Assembly (NCBI RefSeq): GCF_013426895.1
Contig: NZ_AP023176.1
Location: 1,550,001 to 1,614,000 of the forward strand
DNA length: 64,000 nucleotides
Source of the DNA: Paraburkholderia largidicola
Lineage (GTDB): Bacteria; Pseudomonadota; Gammaproteobacteria; Burkholderiales; Burkholderiaceae
Reading direction: 5' to 3'
Program-made: the position numbers and the translations under genes
Notes under the pieces: model-generated
What the model was told of the DNA's origin: nothing
What the model saw: the letters and a program-made list of their open reading frames with translations, nothing else
Database searches by the model: none
In this document: one piece after another, positions 44,461 to 53,516 of the stretch
Position numbering within the stretch: the stretch's first letter is position 1
How the letters are laid out: every line of letters begins with the position of its first letter

Positions 44461-44910
44461 ATGCAATATCCCGTTTACGTATGCCGCGATGGCGACGCTG
44501 GCTTTCGCGCCAGTTTTCCGGATTTCCCTCGGGCCGAAGCGCAAGGAAAGTCGTTTGGCGAACTGAAGCACAATGCGCAAAAGGTCGTCGAGTTGATGTA
44601 TGACCAAAGCGAGCAACTCATACCTGCGCCCACCAGCAGCACGTCGGAATTGCACGAACTCGATATGGACGACGGGGAAGGCATCTGGATGTTTATCGAC
44701 ATCAATCTCGCGCGCGTGACGTCGAAAGCAGTCGGCGTACAGATCAGTCTGCTCGAAGATGTGTTACGGCAAATCGATGGTGACGCGAAGGAGCGCCACA
44801 TGACTCGCTCCGCGTACATTGCGCTTGCCGCCATGCACGAGCTTCACAGTCGTTATGGTGCGCAGTCGGCGACTGCACCCGGCTCCCTGCGGCGCTTCAT
44901 AGACGGATGA
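44461..44910 (+). CDS. HicB-like antitoxin-type protein (orphan)
   Basis: 149 residues, with AGGAGCACTT before the ATG. The N-terminal domain (QYPVYVCRDGDAGFRASFPD) is the HicB partial RNase-H fold and the C-terminal helices (LEDVLRQIDGDAKERHMTRSAYI) look like a ribbon-helix-helix type DNA-binding part. In type II systems HicB neutralises a short HicA toxin and represses its operon. No HicA-like frame is found on either side, so the protein may be a solitary regulator. Confidence 0.78.
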   Translation: MQYPVYVCRDGDAGFRASFPDFPRAEAQGKSFGELKHNAQKVVELMYDQSEQLIPAPTSSTSELHELDMDDGEGIWMFIDINLARVTSKAVGVQISLLEDVLRQIDGDAKERHMTRSAYIALAAMHELHSRYGAQSATAPGSLRRFIDG

Positions 44911-44958
44911 CGATACTTGCGCGCGGGAGCCGCGCTACATGTCCCGTTGTCCCTCCGT

Positions 44959-45768
44959 CTAGCCCTCTTCAGGGGCGCAATGCACCGTGAACTCGACGAG
45001 CTTTGCCGGACCGAACGTGTTGCTGATCGCGACGTCGGCAGCATCCCGTCCTCGGGCCATCAATATCCGCCCAATGCGTGGCACGTTATTGCGCGGATCG
45101 AATGTTTGCCAGCTTCCGCCCACATACGCTTCGAACCAGGCCGCGAAATCCATCGCACTATGCGGCGGCGGCACACCGACGTCACTGATATACCCCGTGC
45201 AGTACCGTGCGGGAATATTCATCGCGCGACAGAACGTGACGGCCAGGTGCGCGAAGTCTCGACACACGCCGCGTCGTTCGCGATAGACGTGACATGCAGT
45301 CTTCGTCGATCGGGCAAACTCATAGCCGAAGACGATATGCCGATGGACGAAATCACAGATTGCCTGCACGCGGTCGCGGCCCGGCGGGACGTCACCGAAC
45401 AGCTCCCAGGCAACGTCGGACAACAAATCGGTCTCGCAGTAACGACTACCCAGCAGAAACACCATGCATTCGTCAGGTAATTCCTCGACGGGGTGCTGAT
45501 GACCCGGCAGTGCTGTTTCCTCGGGCTGATCGGAGATATCGAGCAATGCGGTCGTCGACATCTCGATCCGGCCCGGCGGCGCGACGATCCGGCTGCAGAG
45601 GTTACCGAAACCATCCCGATACTGAGCAATGCCAACAGGCGGATCAACAACGAGAAGATCCGCTGACAGCACATTTTGCGCACAGGAGTAATGCGTGTTG
45701 AGCATCAGCATCATTGGCGTATGCTGCTCGCACTCGTAAATCAGTCTGTAGCCTACGCGAAGCATCAT
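44959..45768 (-). CDS. Transglutaminase-like domain protein
   Basis: 269 residues (second ATG 3 bp downstream). The catalytic Cys is in RRGVCRDFAHLAVTFCR, His in PPHSAMDFAAWFEAYV and Asp in TFDPRNNV, the papain-like transglutaminase triad. The N-terminal beta region precedes them. Cytoplasmic by sequence. It lies 24 bp downstream of another transglutaminase-like gene on the same strand. In other genomes such pairs sit with alpha-E and ATP-grasp genes; those are absent here. Activity untested, probably peptidase or amide transfer. Confidence 0.87.
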   Translation of the reverse strand: MMLRVGYRLIYECEQHTPMMLMLNTHYSCAQNVLSADLLVVDPPVGIAQYRDGFGNLCSRIVAPPGRIEMSTTALLDISDQPEETALPGHQHPVEELPDECMVFLLGSRYCETDLLSDVAWELFGDVPPGRDRVQAICDFVHRHIVFGYEFARSTKTACHVYRERRGVCRDFAHLAVTFCRAMNIPARYCTGYISDVGVPPPHSAMDFAAWFEAYVGGSWQTFDPRNNVPRIGRILMARGRDAADVAISNTFGPAKLVEFTVHCAPEEG

Positions 45769-45792
45769 TGCAGCGGCCCCTCGAAGAAAAAA

Positions 45793-46668
45793 TCAACAGC
45801 CGTCCTCAGTGACACTGACGTCGACCTCCAGCCCCCGGAACGATGCGGGTGCACCCGTCCATGTTCCCCATAAGGGCAACGCCTGGTGCTGGTCCCAGGC
45901 CACGGCGACCCGTATCAAATGCTGATTTCCGATAATGCTGTTGGTCGGGTCGAAATCCACCCACCCTGCGCCAGGCAAAAATATCTGCAACCACGCGTGA
46001 GTGGAACCGCCCCCTGACGTTGCGTCATGATCCGGAACAAAAATGTAGCCACTGACGAACCGCGCGGCGAGGCCGAGAGAACGTACGGCATCGATCATCA
46101 GAACCGCGAAATCCCGGCAACTTCCACTACGAAAACTCAGCGTGTCAGCCGGACGGTAGACGCCTTTCTCCGTGCGTCGGGCGTAAAGAAACTGCTCTTT
46201 TATTTCTGCCGTCATGTCTCTGAGCAACGTCATCGTCGACGTGTCGCGGCCATGTGCAATAAAAGACTGGGCCCATTTGTCGACATCCGCATCGGGATGC
46301 CGCCGGCTTCGCGCGTTGACCAGTTCCGATGCTTCGTCGTTGGTGTACACGAATGGCCACGTTGCGGCATACGGTTCGATCGCATACTCGGGCATGGGGG
46401 CTTCGTAATGCTCGAGGGTGACGCTACTATCGAATACGAGTTCGGACGCTTCTTCGGAGAAAGTCGCGATTGCGACTGAATTGTCGAAGACATCGTGCAT
46501 CCAGTGCAGACGCTCAGGCGTCGGCACAATACGCAATTCCGAACTGACCAGACGCAAATCATGGCTGGACCTCGGGCGAAACATCATTCTGTGCTCGCCG
46601 AAGCTCACGGGCTCGGAATAGCGATAAACGCTCTTGTGCCGCACCGTGAGGCATCGCGGTCCATTCAT
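45793..46668 (-). CDS. Bacterial transglutaminase-like protein, N-terminal beta domain type
   Basis: 291 residues. An N-terminal Bact_transglu_N domain (RHKSVYRYSEPVSFGEHRMM) precedes the transglutaminase core, with Cys in RSGSCRDFAVLMIDAV, His in GGGSTHAWLQIFLP and Asp in WVDFDPTN. Triad complete. No signal peptide. Forms an operon with the following transglutaminase-like gene. Its C-terminal stretch is short. Confidence 0.88.
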   Translation of the reverse strand: MNGPRCLTVRHKSVYRYSEPVSFGEHRMMFRPRSSHDLRLVSSELRIVPTPERLHWMHDVFDNSVAIATFSEEASELVFDSSVTLEHYEAPMPEYAIEPYAATWPFVYTNDEASELVNARSRRHPDADVDKWAQSFIAHGRDTSTMTLLRDMTAEIKEQFLYARRTEKGVYRPADTLSFRSGSCRDFAVLMIDAVRSLGLAARFVSGYIFVPDHDATSGGGSTHAWLQIFLPGAGWVDFDPTNSIIGNQHLIRVAVAWDQHQALPLWGTWTGAPASFRGLEVDVSVTEDGC

Positions 46669-46949
46669 GTCTTTTCTTCCCTATCCGCCCGTCGGACAGA
46701 TCTGCTATTCAGCATACACTGCTTTACAAAGTCAAAACTCCTCAATTCTTTCGGATCGCATCTCCGGTGATACCGCGGCACGTATAGCATCGGTAAATCG
46801 CGGGTATTGCGCTGGAATCGGTATAGATTGCGCATTTGAAGCCGATACGCTGGTCTGCAAACGAAGGGAATACGCTGCACGATCACCAACAGTTCGCGCT
46901 CGTCGAACAATAGGATTACACTCGAAGCATGTGACTCAAGGAGGCTCTC

Positions 46950-47267
46950 ATGGTTGAAGCCACGCCTCAAAGCACGTTTCGCGGCCTCCCACTGACCGCC
47001 GAACAGGACGCGGAAGTACGACATTACATAAAGCGGCAAAAGCAACACAGCGCGCCCTGGGACACGCCCGAACTGGACGCGATGCTCACCGACATGCTGG
47101 CGCCTCCTGTCGACGACGACGAAGCATCCGGCGCAGCTTTGGATGAAGCGAGGTCTGTCACAGAACGGGCGACAGCTTCTCTCGACGAGTCAATGGAACC
47201 CGTTGAGGCGAGCGAGGAACTCAACGCTGCAATCGAGGCGGAGGGAATGAAGCGGCCAATGCCATAA
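46950..47267 (+). CDS. Acidic small protein, unknown function
   Basis: 105 residues with a strong AAGGAGG site before the ATG. The N-terminal half (LTAEQDAEVRHYIKRQKQ, then WDTPELDAMLTDML) is helical, the C-terminal half is very acidic (VDDDEASGAAL) with no fixed structure. No family recognised. Confidence 0.65.
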   Translation: MVEATPQSTFRGLPLTAEQDAEVRHYIKRQKQHSAPWDTPELDAMLTDMLAPPVDDDEASGAALDEARSVTERATASLDESMEPVEASEELNAAIEAEGMKRPMP

Positions 47268-47321
47268 AGTCTTTCGTCTCACAGCATCAAAAACATTCTG
47301 CAACTACTTTCTGGAATCAAT

Positions 47322-47507
47322 ATGCAAAAGCAAACCAAGGTGTACCCGGCCCCGCCCGTCAAGCAAAGCGACTACGCCAGCCAGCAGGCAGCGCGTGTCT
47401 CCGCACAACAGAAGGCAGAAAACGAACGCGCGCAGAAACGTCTTGAGATGGATGCCCGTCTCGATGTCAACGCGAGCAAGTGGCGATATGTCTGTAAGGG
47501 TGAATAA
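47322..47507 (+). CDS. Small charged helical protein, unknown function
   Basis: 61 residues; the upstream GGAATCAAT gives a modest ribosome site. Mostly helix (AARVSAQQKAENERAQKRLE) with no membrane segment. Its stop abuts the start of the following DUF1488 gene, so they are co-translated. Function unknown. Confidence 0.55.
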   Translation: MQKQTKVYPAPPVKQSDYASQQAARVSAQQKAENERAQKRLEMDARLDVNASKWRYVCKGE

Positions 47508-47774
47508 ATGGCAAAAGCCAGCGTGGTGATCAACTTCCCCAATCCGGCCCGGATCCACGACGCGTCAAGACATTGTGTGTGCTTCTGGGGTTATGACAAT
47601 GCTCGTGAGATCGTCTTCCAGGTCGATGATGTGGTGCTGGCCAAACTGAACCCCAACAGGGATTCTGACGAATCCTCGTTGCTCGCCGCATTCGACCGCA
47701 ACCGCGAAAAAATCCTGGAGATCGCAAGAACGGTGTATACCGGCGGCCCTCAAAACAGATACACCATCTCGTGA
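47508..47774 (+). CDS. DUF1488-type small protein
   Basis: 88 residues. The sequence VVINFPNPARIHDASRHCVC, then FQVDDVVLAKL, then AAFDRNREKILEIARTVY matches the DUF1488 pattern of a small alpha/beta protein. Cytoplasmic, function unknown. Begins at the base after the preceding gene's stop. Confidence 0.75.
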   Translation: MAKASVVINFPNPARIHDASRHCVCFWGYDNAREIVFQVDDVVLAKLNPNRDSDESSLLAAFDRNREKILEIARTVYTGGPQNRYTIS

Positions 47775-47822
47775 TCGACGAAATTCGCCGAATGCATGCG
47801 CACCGCTCGTGCGGCCGGTTGC

Positions 47823-47844
47823 TGCTCCATTCACGCATGGAGCA
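47823..47844. terminator. Hairpin between DUF1488 gene and next minus-strand gene
   Basis: TGCTCCAT (47823-47830) and ATGGAGCA (47837-47844) form a perfect 8-bp stem with a 6-nt loop between two converging genes. Confidence 0.5.
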
Positions 47845-47856
47845 AAGCGTCGCTCC

Positions 47857-48108
47857 CTAGTGCCGGCGCCCGAGGTGCTTGCTGACAGAAAACTCGCTTG
47901 CAACCTCTCGATGGACCTCACTGACTGCGATCACGCCATTGCGTGCATCTCGCGGCTCCCAGTCGATTCCAATGGCCTCATCGGGCATCGCGCCTCTCGG
48001 AACGAGAAACATCTGTAAGCCTTGCGTATAGCAATCGTGATCCGGCAGGCGGCGGTTGACTTCATCGACGAATTCCTCCGGCGTGATGATGGGCTTTTCC
48101 GTGTCCAT
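47857..48108 (-). CDS. Small acidic protein, unknown function
   Basis: 83 residues from the ATG at 48108 with GGGAG upstream; the longer open frame to 48213 has no site. Sequence EEFVDEVNRRLPDHDCYTQG suggests a helix-turn unit and WEPRDARNGVIAVSEV a beta hairpin. No family recognised. Confidence 0.65.
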   Translation of the reverse strand: MDTEKPIITPEEFVDEVNRRLPDHDCYTQGLQMFLVPRGAMPDEAIGIDWEPRDARNGVIAVSEVHREVASEFSVSKHLGRRH

Positions 48109-48213
48109 GCTGTGCTCCCTTCCTGAATGCCCACATTCCGTTGATCGATAAACGAATCCACAGCGATTGCGGCCGACCTCTCCCGTTCGTGCCCGAGGCA
48201 TGCGCGCCGTCAC

Positions 48214-48291
48214 TCACGCGAAACCGATGATTGAAAGCAGCGCCGCGCTCAGCCACACCAATCCCTGGTACGCCAGCATCCATCGTTTCAT
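48214..48291 (-). CDS. Very small predicted membrane protein (25 residues)
   Basis: Read on the minus strand, AGGA precedes by 7 nt an ATG at 48291 and a 25-codon frame ends with TGA at 48214. The product starts MKRWMLAYQG and continues with a hydrophobic stretch rich in Leu, Trp, Ala and Ile, enough for one membrane span after the basic MKR start. It lies between two other small minus-strand genes. Plausible small inner-membrane protein; function unknown. Confidence 0.4.
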   Translation of the reverse strand: MKRWMLAYQGLVWLSAALLSIIGFA

Positions 48292-48310
48292 TTGAATTCC
48301 TGTATGCCAA

Positions 48311-48562
48311 TCATGAGCCGCTTGTCGCGGCCGAGGCTCCTCGCAGGACGTCTATTGCTGCCTGGCCAGCCACCTCTCCGATCAGGTAGGCCCATCGGCG
48401 GGTGAAGGGACCATGTCGAAGTTTGACGACCTCTCCCCTCTCGCCGATGATGCTCAGTTTGTGGTCGCCTTTGATCTGCATTGTCACCTCATACAAATCT
48501 TCGCCCGAGGGAGTCAACGTGACATGAATTTCAAACCCTCTATACGTAATCACCCGATCCAT
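48311..48562 (-). CDS. Small protein, unknown function (relative of 43339-43596 type)
   Basis: 83 residues from the ATG at 48562 (GGAACCACA upstream). Starts MDRVITYRGFEIHVTLT, with a following beta stretch and a C-terminal helix (AYLIGEVAGQAAIDVLRG). The YRGFEIHV start echoes AYRGYSIDV in the gene at 43339, so the two may be distant relatives. No known domain. Confidence 0.62.
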   Translation of the reverse strand: MDRVITYRGFEIHVTLTPSGEDLYEVTMQIKGDHKLSIIGERGEVVKLRHGPFTRRWAYLIGEVAGQAAIDVLRGASAATSGS

Positions 48563-48858
48563 TGTGGTTCCAGTAAAAGACGGCGCACTTCGGGGACGAG
48601 ATGACCCCAGCATGACACGAATCGTCGGGCGATGCTGCGTCTGCTGGTTCCGATGTAGCGCCCGGCGATTAGCGACATAGCGTCGTGATGATCTCGATCA
48701 GTGCAATCGCTGTGCCGTCCGAGGGAAAAACGCGGGCGTCACTTCGATCTGCTGCGTTCTGGCTTTTTGTTTGCATGCAAACTGAGACGCACTGTCAAGT
48801 CAGGCCGTGATTCCCTTCTATCATTGCCGCGACTGCCAGACAGGAGACGAGCAAGGCA

Positions 48859-49155
48859 ATGAACACCAACACCATAGACTATGAAGCGCTAACGCTGGTG
48901 ATGGAAAAGCGCATTGCCACTCACCTGAAAGCCGCGAAGAAAAAGCGGTCGCGACTTGAGGAAAGCGAACGGGATTTCTTTGCCGCAGCCGCAAACGAGG
49001 CGCTGTTCGTGTGGATGCTTCTTGCTAGCCGGATGAACTCGGACCTCTATCAGGCAGACAAAGCGCGTCTGATCCGAATGGTCGAGGACGTCACACCTGA
49101 TTGCACGCAAACCGCCGATGCGCAGTTTCATCCCAAACCCGTGGCGGCCGCATAA
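48859..49155 (+). CDS. Small helical protein, unknown function
   Basis: 98 residues, start preceded by GAGCAAGGCA. Helical throughout, with a basic segment (HLKAAKKKRSRLEESERDFF) and no membrane span. No family recognised. It closes the cluster of small proteins. Confidence 0.55.
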   Translation: MNTNTIDYEALTLVMEKRIATHLKAAKKKRSRLEESERDFFAAAANEALFVWMLLASRMNSDLYQADKARLIRMVEDVTPDCTQTADAQFHPKPVAAA

Positions 49156-49627
49156 GTCACGACGTCAGCGCTTCATTCCGCAGGGCAGCTTCGGCAGCGG
49201 CTGACGGCCCTCACATCCCGATACGGTCGTTCAAGTTCATTGCGCTTCGAGACGAACTCGCGCCTGCGACCCGCAGCGCAAGGTTCGCGACCCATCATCA
49301 GCAGCGGCGCCGCGTTTTAGCCAATATCGATTCACGATTTCGCAGGGACGTGGATAACGCGCTACGAAATCTGATTTCCGCGATCGCCGACGGGGAGGAC
49401 ACGGAGCCTGCCCTCGTTTCGAAAAGCGCTATTGCATATTCACTCTGAAACTGAAAAGCAAAGCATAAAAAAGCGTTTGTGATCATGACGCGAATGCGCT
49501 TTTAATAGCAAGCTCGCATTCACGAGATGCACATATCGTTTTAGACGTTTCCTCTGTCACGACATTGAATCTCGCGCATTGGCATCGCATTCGAGCGCCC
49601 TCTTTCCTTCGCTATCATGGAACTCAC
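49156..49627. other. Intergenic region before the second sulfur operon
   Basis: About 470 bp, AT-rich towards 49440-49560. It must hold the promoter of the 49628-53489 operon. Short frames in it lack ribosome sites. No specific operator could be recognised. Confidence 0.5.
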
Positions 49628-50467
49628 GTGGCTGATCTAATTTCTTCTCCCAACAGCCATGTCTCTTCGACGAGAACGGGATCGGGCATATCCAGAGCCG
49701 CGCTGTACCGGTGGCTTTCATGGCTCATTCCAGCGCTGTTCGTGGTGTTCTGGGAGGCGGCGTGCCGCATCGGCGCGATCACGCCACAGGTGCTGCCCGC
49801 CCCAAGCAGTGTGCTCGGAACCGCGTTTGATCTGGCCAGAGACGGTGAGCTTTTCGTCCACCTCGGAGTTTCGCTTTTGCGTGCCGTAGCCGGCTTCGTC
49901 ATCGGCGGGGCCATCGGCCTTGCGCTTGGCATCATGGTCGGCTTCTCGCCGCTCGCTCAGGCGCTTTTCGACCGCTCGATCCAGATGGTGCGCGCCGTGC
50001 CCTTCCTGGCGATGCTGCCGCTCGTCATCGTGTGGTTCGGCGTCGGCGAAGTCGCGAAGATTTTCCTTGTCGCACTCGCGGTCCTCTTTCCCATCTATAT
50101 CAACACGATGCTCGGTATCCGTCAGATCGACCCGAAGCTGATGGAACTCGCCAAGGTGATCGGGCTGAGCTGGCCCGCTACCGTGCGACGCATCATCCTG
50201 CCGGGCGCCATGCCCTCGATCCTCACGGGTGTGCGCTACGCGCTCGCTCATGCGTGGCTCGCCCTCGTCATTGCCGAAACACTCGCGACGACCAAAGGCA
50301 TCGGCTTTCTGGCCATGGATGCCCGCGAGTTCCTGCAAACCAACGTGATCGTGTTGACCATGATCGTCTACGCGGTCATCGGCGTCGCGGCAGACGCACT
50401 GGTGCGCTCACTCGAGGCCCGCTTCCTGTCGTGGCACGCGAACTATGCCAAAGGAGTGCACAAGTGA
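49628..50467 (+). CDS. ABC transporter permease, SsuC-like
   Basis: 279 residues from the GTG at 49628, with GGAA upstream; an earlier TTG in frame at 49565 has no ribosome site. Six membrane helices and the coupling loop ELAKVIGLSWPATVRRIILP are as expected. The core segments IQMVRAVPFLAMLPLVIVWF and YALAHAWLALVIAETLA mark the sulfonate permease family. Its stop overlaps the ATPase start as GTGA. Inner-membrane component of an importer with the ATPase and binding protein that follow. Confidence 0.9.
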   Translation: MADLISSPNSHVSSTRTGSGISRAALYRWLSWLIPALFVVFWEAACRIGAITPQVLPAPSSVLGTAFDLARDGELFVHLGVSLLRAVAGFVIGGAIGLALGIMVGFSPLAQALFDRSIQMVRAVPFLAMLPLVIVWFGVGEVAKIFLVALAVLFPIYINTMLGIRQIDPKLMELAKVIGLSWPATVRRIILPGAMPSILTGVRYALAHAWLALVIAETLATTKGIGFLAMDAREFLQTNVIVLTMIVYAVIGVAADALVRSLEARFLSWHANYAKGVHK

Positions 50468-51207
50468 CCGCGAGCATTGCGCTTTTCCCGGATTCACATG
50501 CCTCGGCATTCGTCGAGGATCGCGCCGGCAGATCCGCGCTGGCGGTATCGGTACGTGGCCTGCAGCGACGCTACGGCAAGCGGGTCGTCATCGATGCGCT
50601 GGATCTCGACATTCACAAGGGCGAGTTCGTCGCACTGCTCGGTGAAAGCGGATGCGGCAAGACCACGCTGTTGCGGGCGCTGGCTGGACTCGACCAGCCT
50701 GACGCGGGACAGATCCGCGCGCCCGAGCGGCATTCCGTCGTGTTTCAGGAGCACCGCCTGCTGCCCTGGGCCACGTTGTCGGAGAACGTCGCGCTCGGCC
50801 ATGAAACGACCATTGGACGGACGGGCGCGGCCCATGCGCTGGCTGAGGTCGGTCTGTCCGGCCGCGAGGACGACTGGCCGCGCAACCTGTCGGGCGGTCA
50901 GGCGCAACGCGTGGCATTGGCGCGCGCGCTCGTGCGCGACCCAGCGCTCCTGCTGCTGGATGAACCGTTCGCGGCGCTCGACGCGCTGACCCGGATCAAG
51001 ATGCACGGGCTCGTCAAGGAACTCGTTGCCCGCCATCAGCCAGGTGTGCTGATCGTCACGCACGATGTCGACGAAGCGCTCACGCTTGCCGACCGGATCC
51101 TCGTCATGCGCGCGGGACGCATCGCTGCTTCCTTCCAACCGAAAAACCACACGTCACAGGAATTGCGCTCTGTCCTGCTCGAAGAGTTGGGCGTGCGAAC
51201 TCACTGA
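50464..51207 (+). CDS. ABC transporter ATP-binding protein, SsuB-like
   Basis: 247 residues from the GTG at 50464 (AGGAG at 50451), overlapping the permease stop by 4 bp. Walker A GESGCGKTT, signature LSGGQAQR, Walker B LLLLDEP, and the switch VLIVTHDVDEAL are intact. Energises uptake by the neighbouring permease. The operon order permease, ATPase, binding protein differs from the other two importers here. Confidence 0.92.
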   Translation: MTASIALFPDSHASAFVEDRAGRSALAVSVRGLQRRYGKRVVIDALDLDIHKGEFVALLGESGCGKTTLLRALAGLDQPDAGQIRAPERHSVVFQEHRLLPWATLSENVALGHETTIGRTGAAHALAEVGLSGREDDWPRNLSGGQAQRVALARALVRDPALLLLDEPFAALDALTRIKMHGLVKELVARHQPGVLIVTHDVDEALTLADRILVMRAGRIAASFQPKNHTSQELRSVLLEELGVRTH

Positions 51208-51242
51208 TCGCTTTCCTGCATCACACCAAGGACCTGACAACA

Positions 51243-52247
51243 ATGAACGATCACTCATCTGGCCGCCGCCAGCTGTTGCGCGCGGCAGGTGGACTGCTGG
51301 CCGGCCTCGCCGCCGGCAGCGTACTGCCCGCTCGCGCAGCCGAGCCGCGCAAGCTGACACGCAACACCGACACGGTTCGAATCGGTTGGGGCTACGGCAG
51401 CCTTCCCGACATCGCGAAGCAACGCGGCGTGTTCGAGAAGACGCTCGCGGCCAAGGGAATCAAGGTCGAATGGGTTGGCCCGTTCCCGAACCACGCTCCG
51501 TCGATCCAGGCCGTAGTCGGCGGCAGCGCGGACTTTGGCTTCTGGGGATCGACAACGCCCGCAATGGCCGCGATGCTGGCCGGTTCGCCCATCGTGTTCA
51601 ATGCGTTCGACGTTTATTCGCCGCGCTCGACGGCCCTCATCGTGAAGAAGTCGAGCGGCATCAATTCGGTGTCCGACCTCGTCGGTCGCAAGGTCGCCGT
51701 CAACCGTTCGGGACTCGGCGAGTTTCTGCTGATTGCCGCGCTGGAAAAGAATCGCATCGACCGCGACAAGGTTCAGTTCGTCTACCTCAATCCGCCCGAT
51801 GCAGCACCGGCATTCGCGCAAGGCAGAGTGGACGCGTGGTCGATGTGGTCGCCCGCCGTCGATATCGCGCGCTTTTCGAACGACGCAAAAGACATCTTCA
51901 ACGAAGGACGCGACCTCGAATTCCTGATCGACTACAGCTCGCTGGTGACGCGCCGTAAATTCACCGAAGAGAACTCCGAACTGATTCGCGCGGTGATCGA
52001 TGCTTACTACGTCGAGGGATCGTGGCAGTCCACACATCCGGTCGACGCCGAACAGCTCGTGCAGCGGGAGGCGAAATATCCGGATCAGGTGCGCGACTAT
52101 CTGGCGAGCCTCAAACGCGTCAACCAGTTCCACGAGCCCGACGATGCCGCCTTCGTCGCGCAGCTTCAACGCGCCGCCGACTGGCTTGCCGAACGCAAGA
52201 TCATCAACTCGCGAATCAAGGTCGCGGATTACAGTATCAAGGTTTGA
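51243..52247 (+). CDS. ABC transporter substrate-binding protein, SsuA-like
   Basis: 334 residues. A twin-arginine-like leader (GRRQLLRAAGGLLAGLAAGS, then ARA-A) is followed by the family motifs RIGWGYGSLPDIAKQRG, GSADFGFWGST and VDAWSMWSPAVD. Third gene of the 49628-53489 operon; the enzyme at 52251 follows with only 3 bp between. Substrate probably a sulfonate or sulfone derivative. No lipobox. Confidence 0.9.
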   Translation: MNDHSSGRRQLLRAAGGLLAGLAAGSVLPARAAEPRKLTRNTDTVRIGWGYGSLPDIAKQRGVFEKTLAAKGIKVEWVGPFPNHAPSIQAVVGGSADFGFWGSTTPAMAAMLAGSPIVFNAFDVYSPRSTALIVKKSSGINSVSDLVGRKVAVNRSGLGEFLLIAALEKNRIDRDKVQFVYLNPPDAAPAFAQGRVDAWSMWSPAVDIARFSNDAKDIFNEGRDLEFLIDYSSLVTRRKFTEENSELIRAVIDAYYVEGSWQSTHPVDAEQLVQREAKYPDQVRDYLASLKRVNQFHEPDDAAFVAQLQRAADWLAERKIINSRIKVADYSIKV

Positions 52248-52250
52248 CGG

Positions 52251-53489
52251 ATGTCTGATACAACGTTCGGCGGCGGCGAACTGAAGCTTGTCTCGCCCCT
52301 GTCCACCGCCCTTGGCCTGGCGGAGATCATCGGCGATATCGCGTCGACTGCGGCGGAGCGCGAACGGACGCACCGTTTGCCATACGACGAGATCGCGACG
52401 CTCAAGGCGCATGGCTTTGGTGCACTGCGCCTGCCGGCAGATTCAGGTGGTCAGGGGTCGACCGTGAGCGAGCTTCTTGTCGTAGCCCGCGATATTGCCG
52501 CAGCAGATTCGAACATTGCGCATGCGTTTCGTAATCATCTGTGGCAAGTCGAAGCGGCGCTCAGACGCCGGGACCACCCATTCCACGCCCATGTGCTCGC
52601 TCTGGCGGCACAGCATAAAACCATCGGGCTCAGTTTCACGGAAACCGATGCGCCGGCCGCAGGCGCCCGGCCGGGCCGCGTGCTGAGCCGGCTCGAATGG
52701 GACGAAGCGCGGCAGGTCTATCTCGGCTCCGGCGACAAGGTCTACGCGACGGGCAATCTGTATAACGATGCGTTCATCGGTCTCGCTGTCGAGAGCCGTG
52801 CGGGAAAGACCGTGCAATATGTGCTCGCGAGGAGCGACGGAGTCAGCAACGACGACGACTGGCAGGGGTTCGGTCAGCGACTGACAGGCTCGGGCACTGC
52901 GAAGTTTCGCGCCGTGAGCGTGCCCGCCGCGCATGTTTATCCGCAGGACCCGCCACGCGCCGAAGATGCGGCGCCTTGGGGATATACCTTTCATCAGGTT
53001 TATCTCACCAACTGCATTGCAGGCATCGCGCGCCGAATCGCGCTGGACGCCGTGGAGGTTTTGCGCGCGCGCAAGCGCAACTTCTATCATGGCGAAGCCG
53101 CGCATCCTGCCGACGAGCCTGTGCTGCAAGCGCTGCTTGGCCGCATCCGCGCGTATGCCGCGAGTATCGAAGCCACTGCGGACCGCGCGGTCGGCGCGCT
53201 CCAACGTGCGTGGGACCGCCATGGCTTGCGTGACGAGTACGAGGCTACGCTTGCCGCGACGATGGCGGCGTCGGAGGCCAAGGTCGTGATCGACGATCTC
53301 GCGCCGCAGATAGCCAGCTGGCTGATCGATCTCGGATCGGGCTCCGTCGTCTCGCGCGTGGCAGCGTTGGACCGGCATTGGCGCAACATCAAGGTCATTG
53401 CGTCGCATAATCCGCGGCTCTACAAGGAGAGCCTGCTCGGAAAGCATCTGCTGAACGGACATCTGCCGCCGACAGGCGCCTTCTTCTGA
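52251..53489 (+). CDS. Acyl-CoA-dehydrogenase-fold flavoprotein (DszC/SfnB-like)
   Basis: 412 residues, 3 bp after the binding-protein stop. Family features include IATLKAHGFGALRLPADSGG, the substrate-loop RLTGSGTAKFRAVSVPAAHV and the C-terminal RHWRNIKVIASHNP. The variant C-terminal SHNP replaces the usual HTLHDP of SfnB proteins. Expected to be a reduced-flavin monooxygenase that opens or desulfurises the imported compound. Substrate unknown. It is the last gene of its operon. Confidence 0.83.
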   Translation: MSDTTFGGGELKLVSPLSTALGLAEIIGDIASTAAERERTHRLPYDEIATLKAHGFGALRLPADSGGQGSTVSELLVVARDIAAADSNIAHAFRNHLWQVEAALRRRDHPFHAHVLALAAQHKTIGLSFTETDAPAAGARPGRVLSRLEWDEARQVYLGSGDKVYATGNLYNDAFIGLAVESRAGKTVQYVLARSDGVSNDDDWQGFGQRLTGSGTAKFRAVSVPAAHVYPQDPPRAEDAAPWGYTFHQVYLTNCIAGIARRIALDAVEVLRARKRNFYHGEAAHPADEPVLQALLGRIRAYAASIEATADRAVGALQRAWDRHGLRDEYEATLAATMAASEAKVVIDDLAPQIASWLIDLGSGSVVSRVAALDRHWRNIKVIASHNPRLYKESLLGKHLLNGHLPPTGAFF

Positions 53490-53516
53490 TCGCTGCCTGC
53501 CGCTACCCCGGCGCGA

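Noticed and set aside
44318..44566. A possible HicA-type toxin frame upstream of the HicB-like gene
   Set aside because: Sequence has no HicA double-stranded RNA-binding features and overlaps the HicB gene in another frame.
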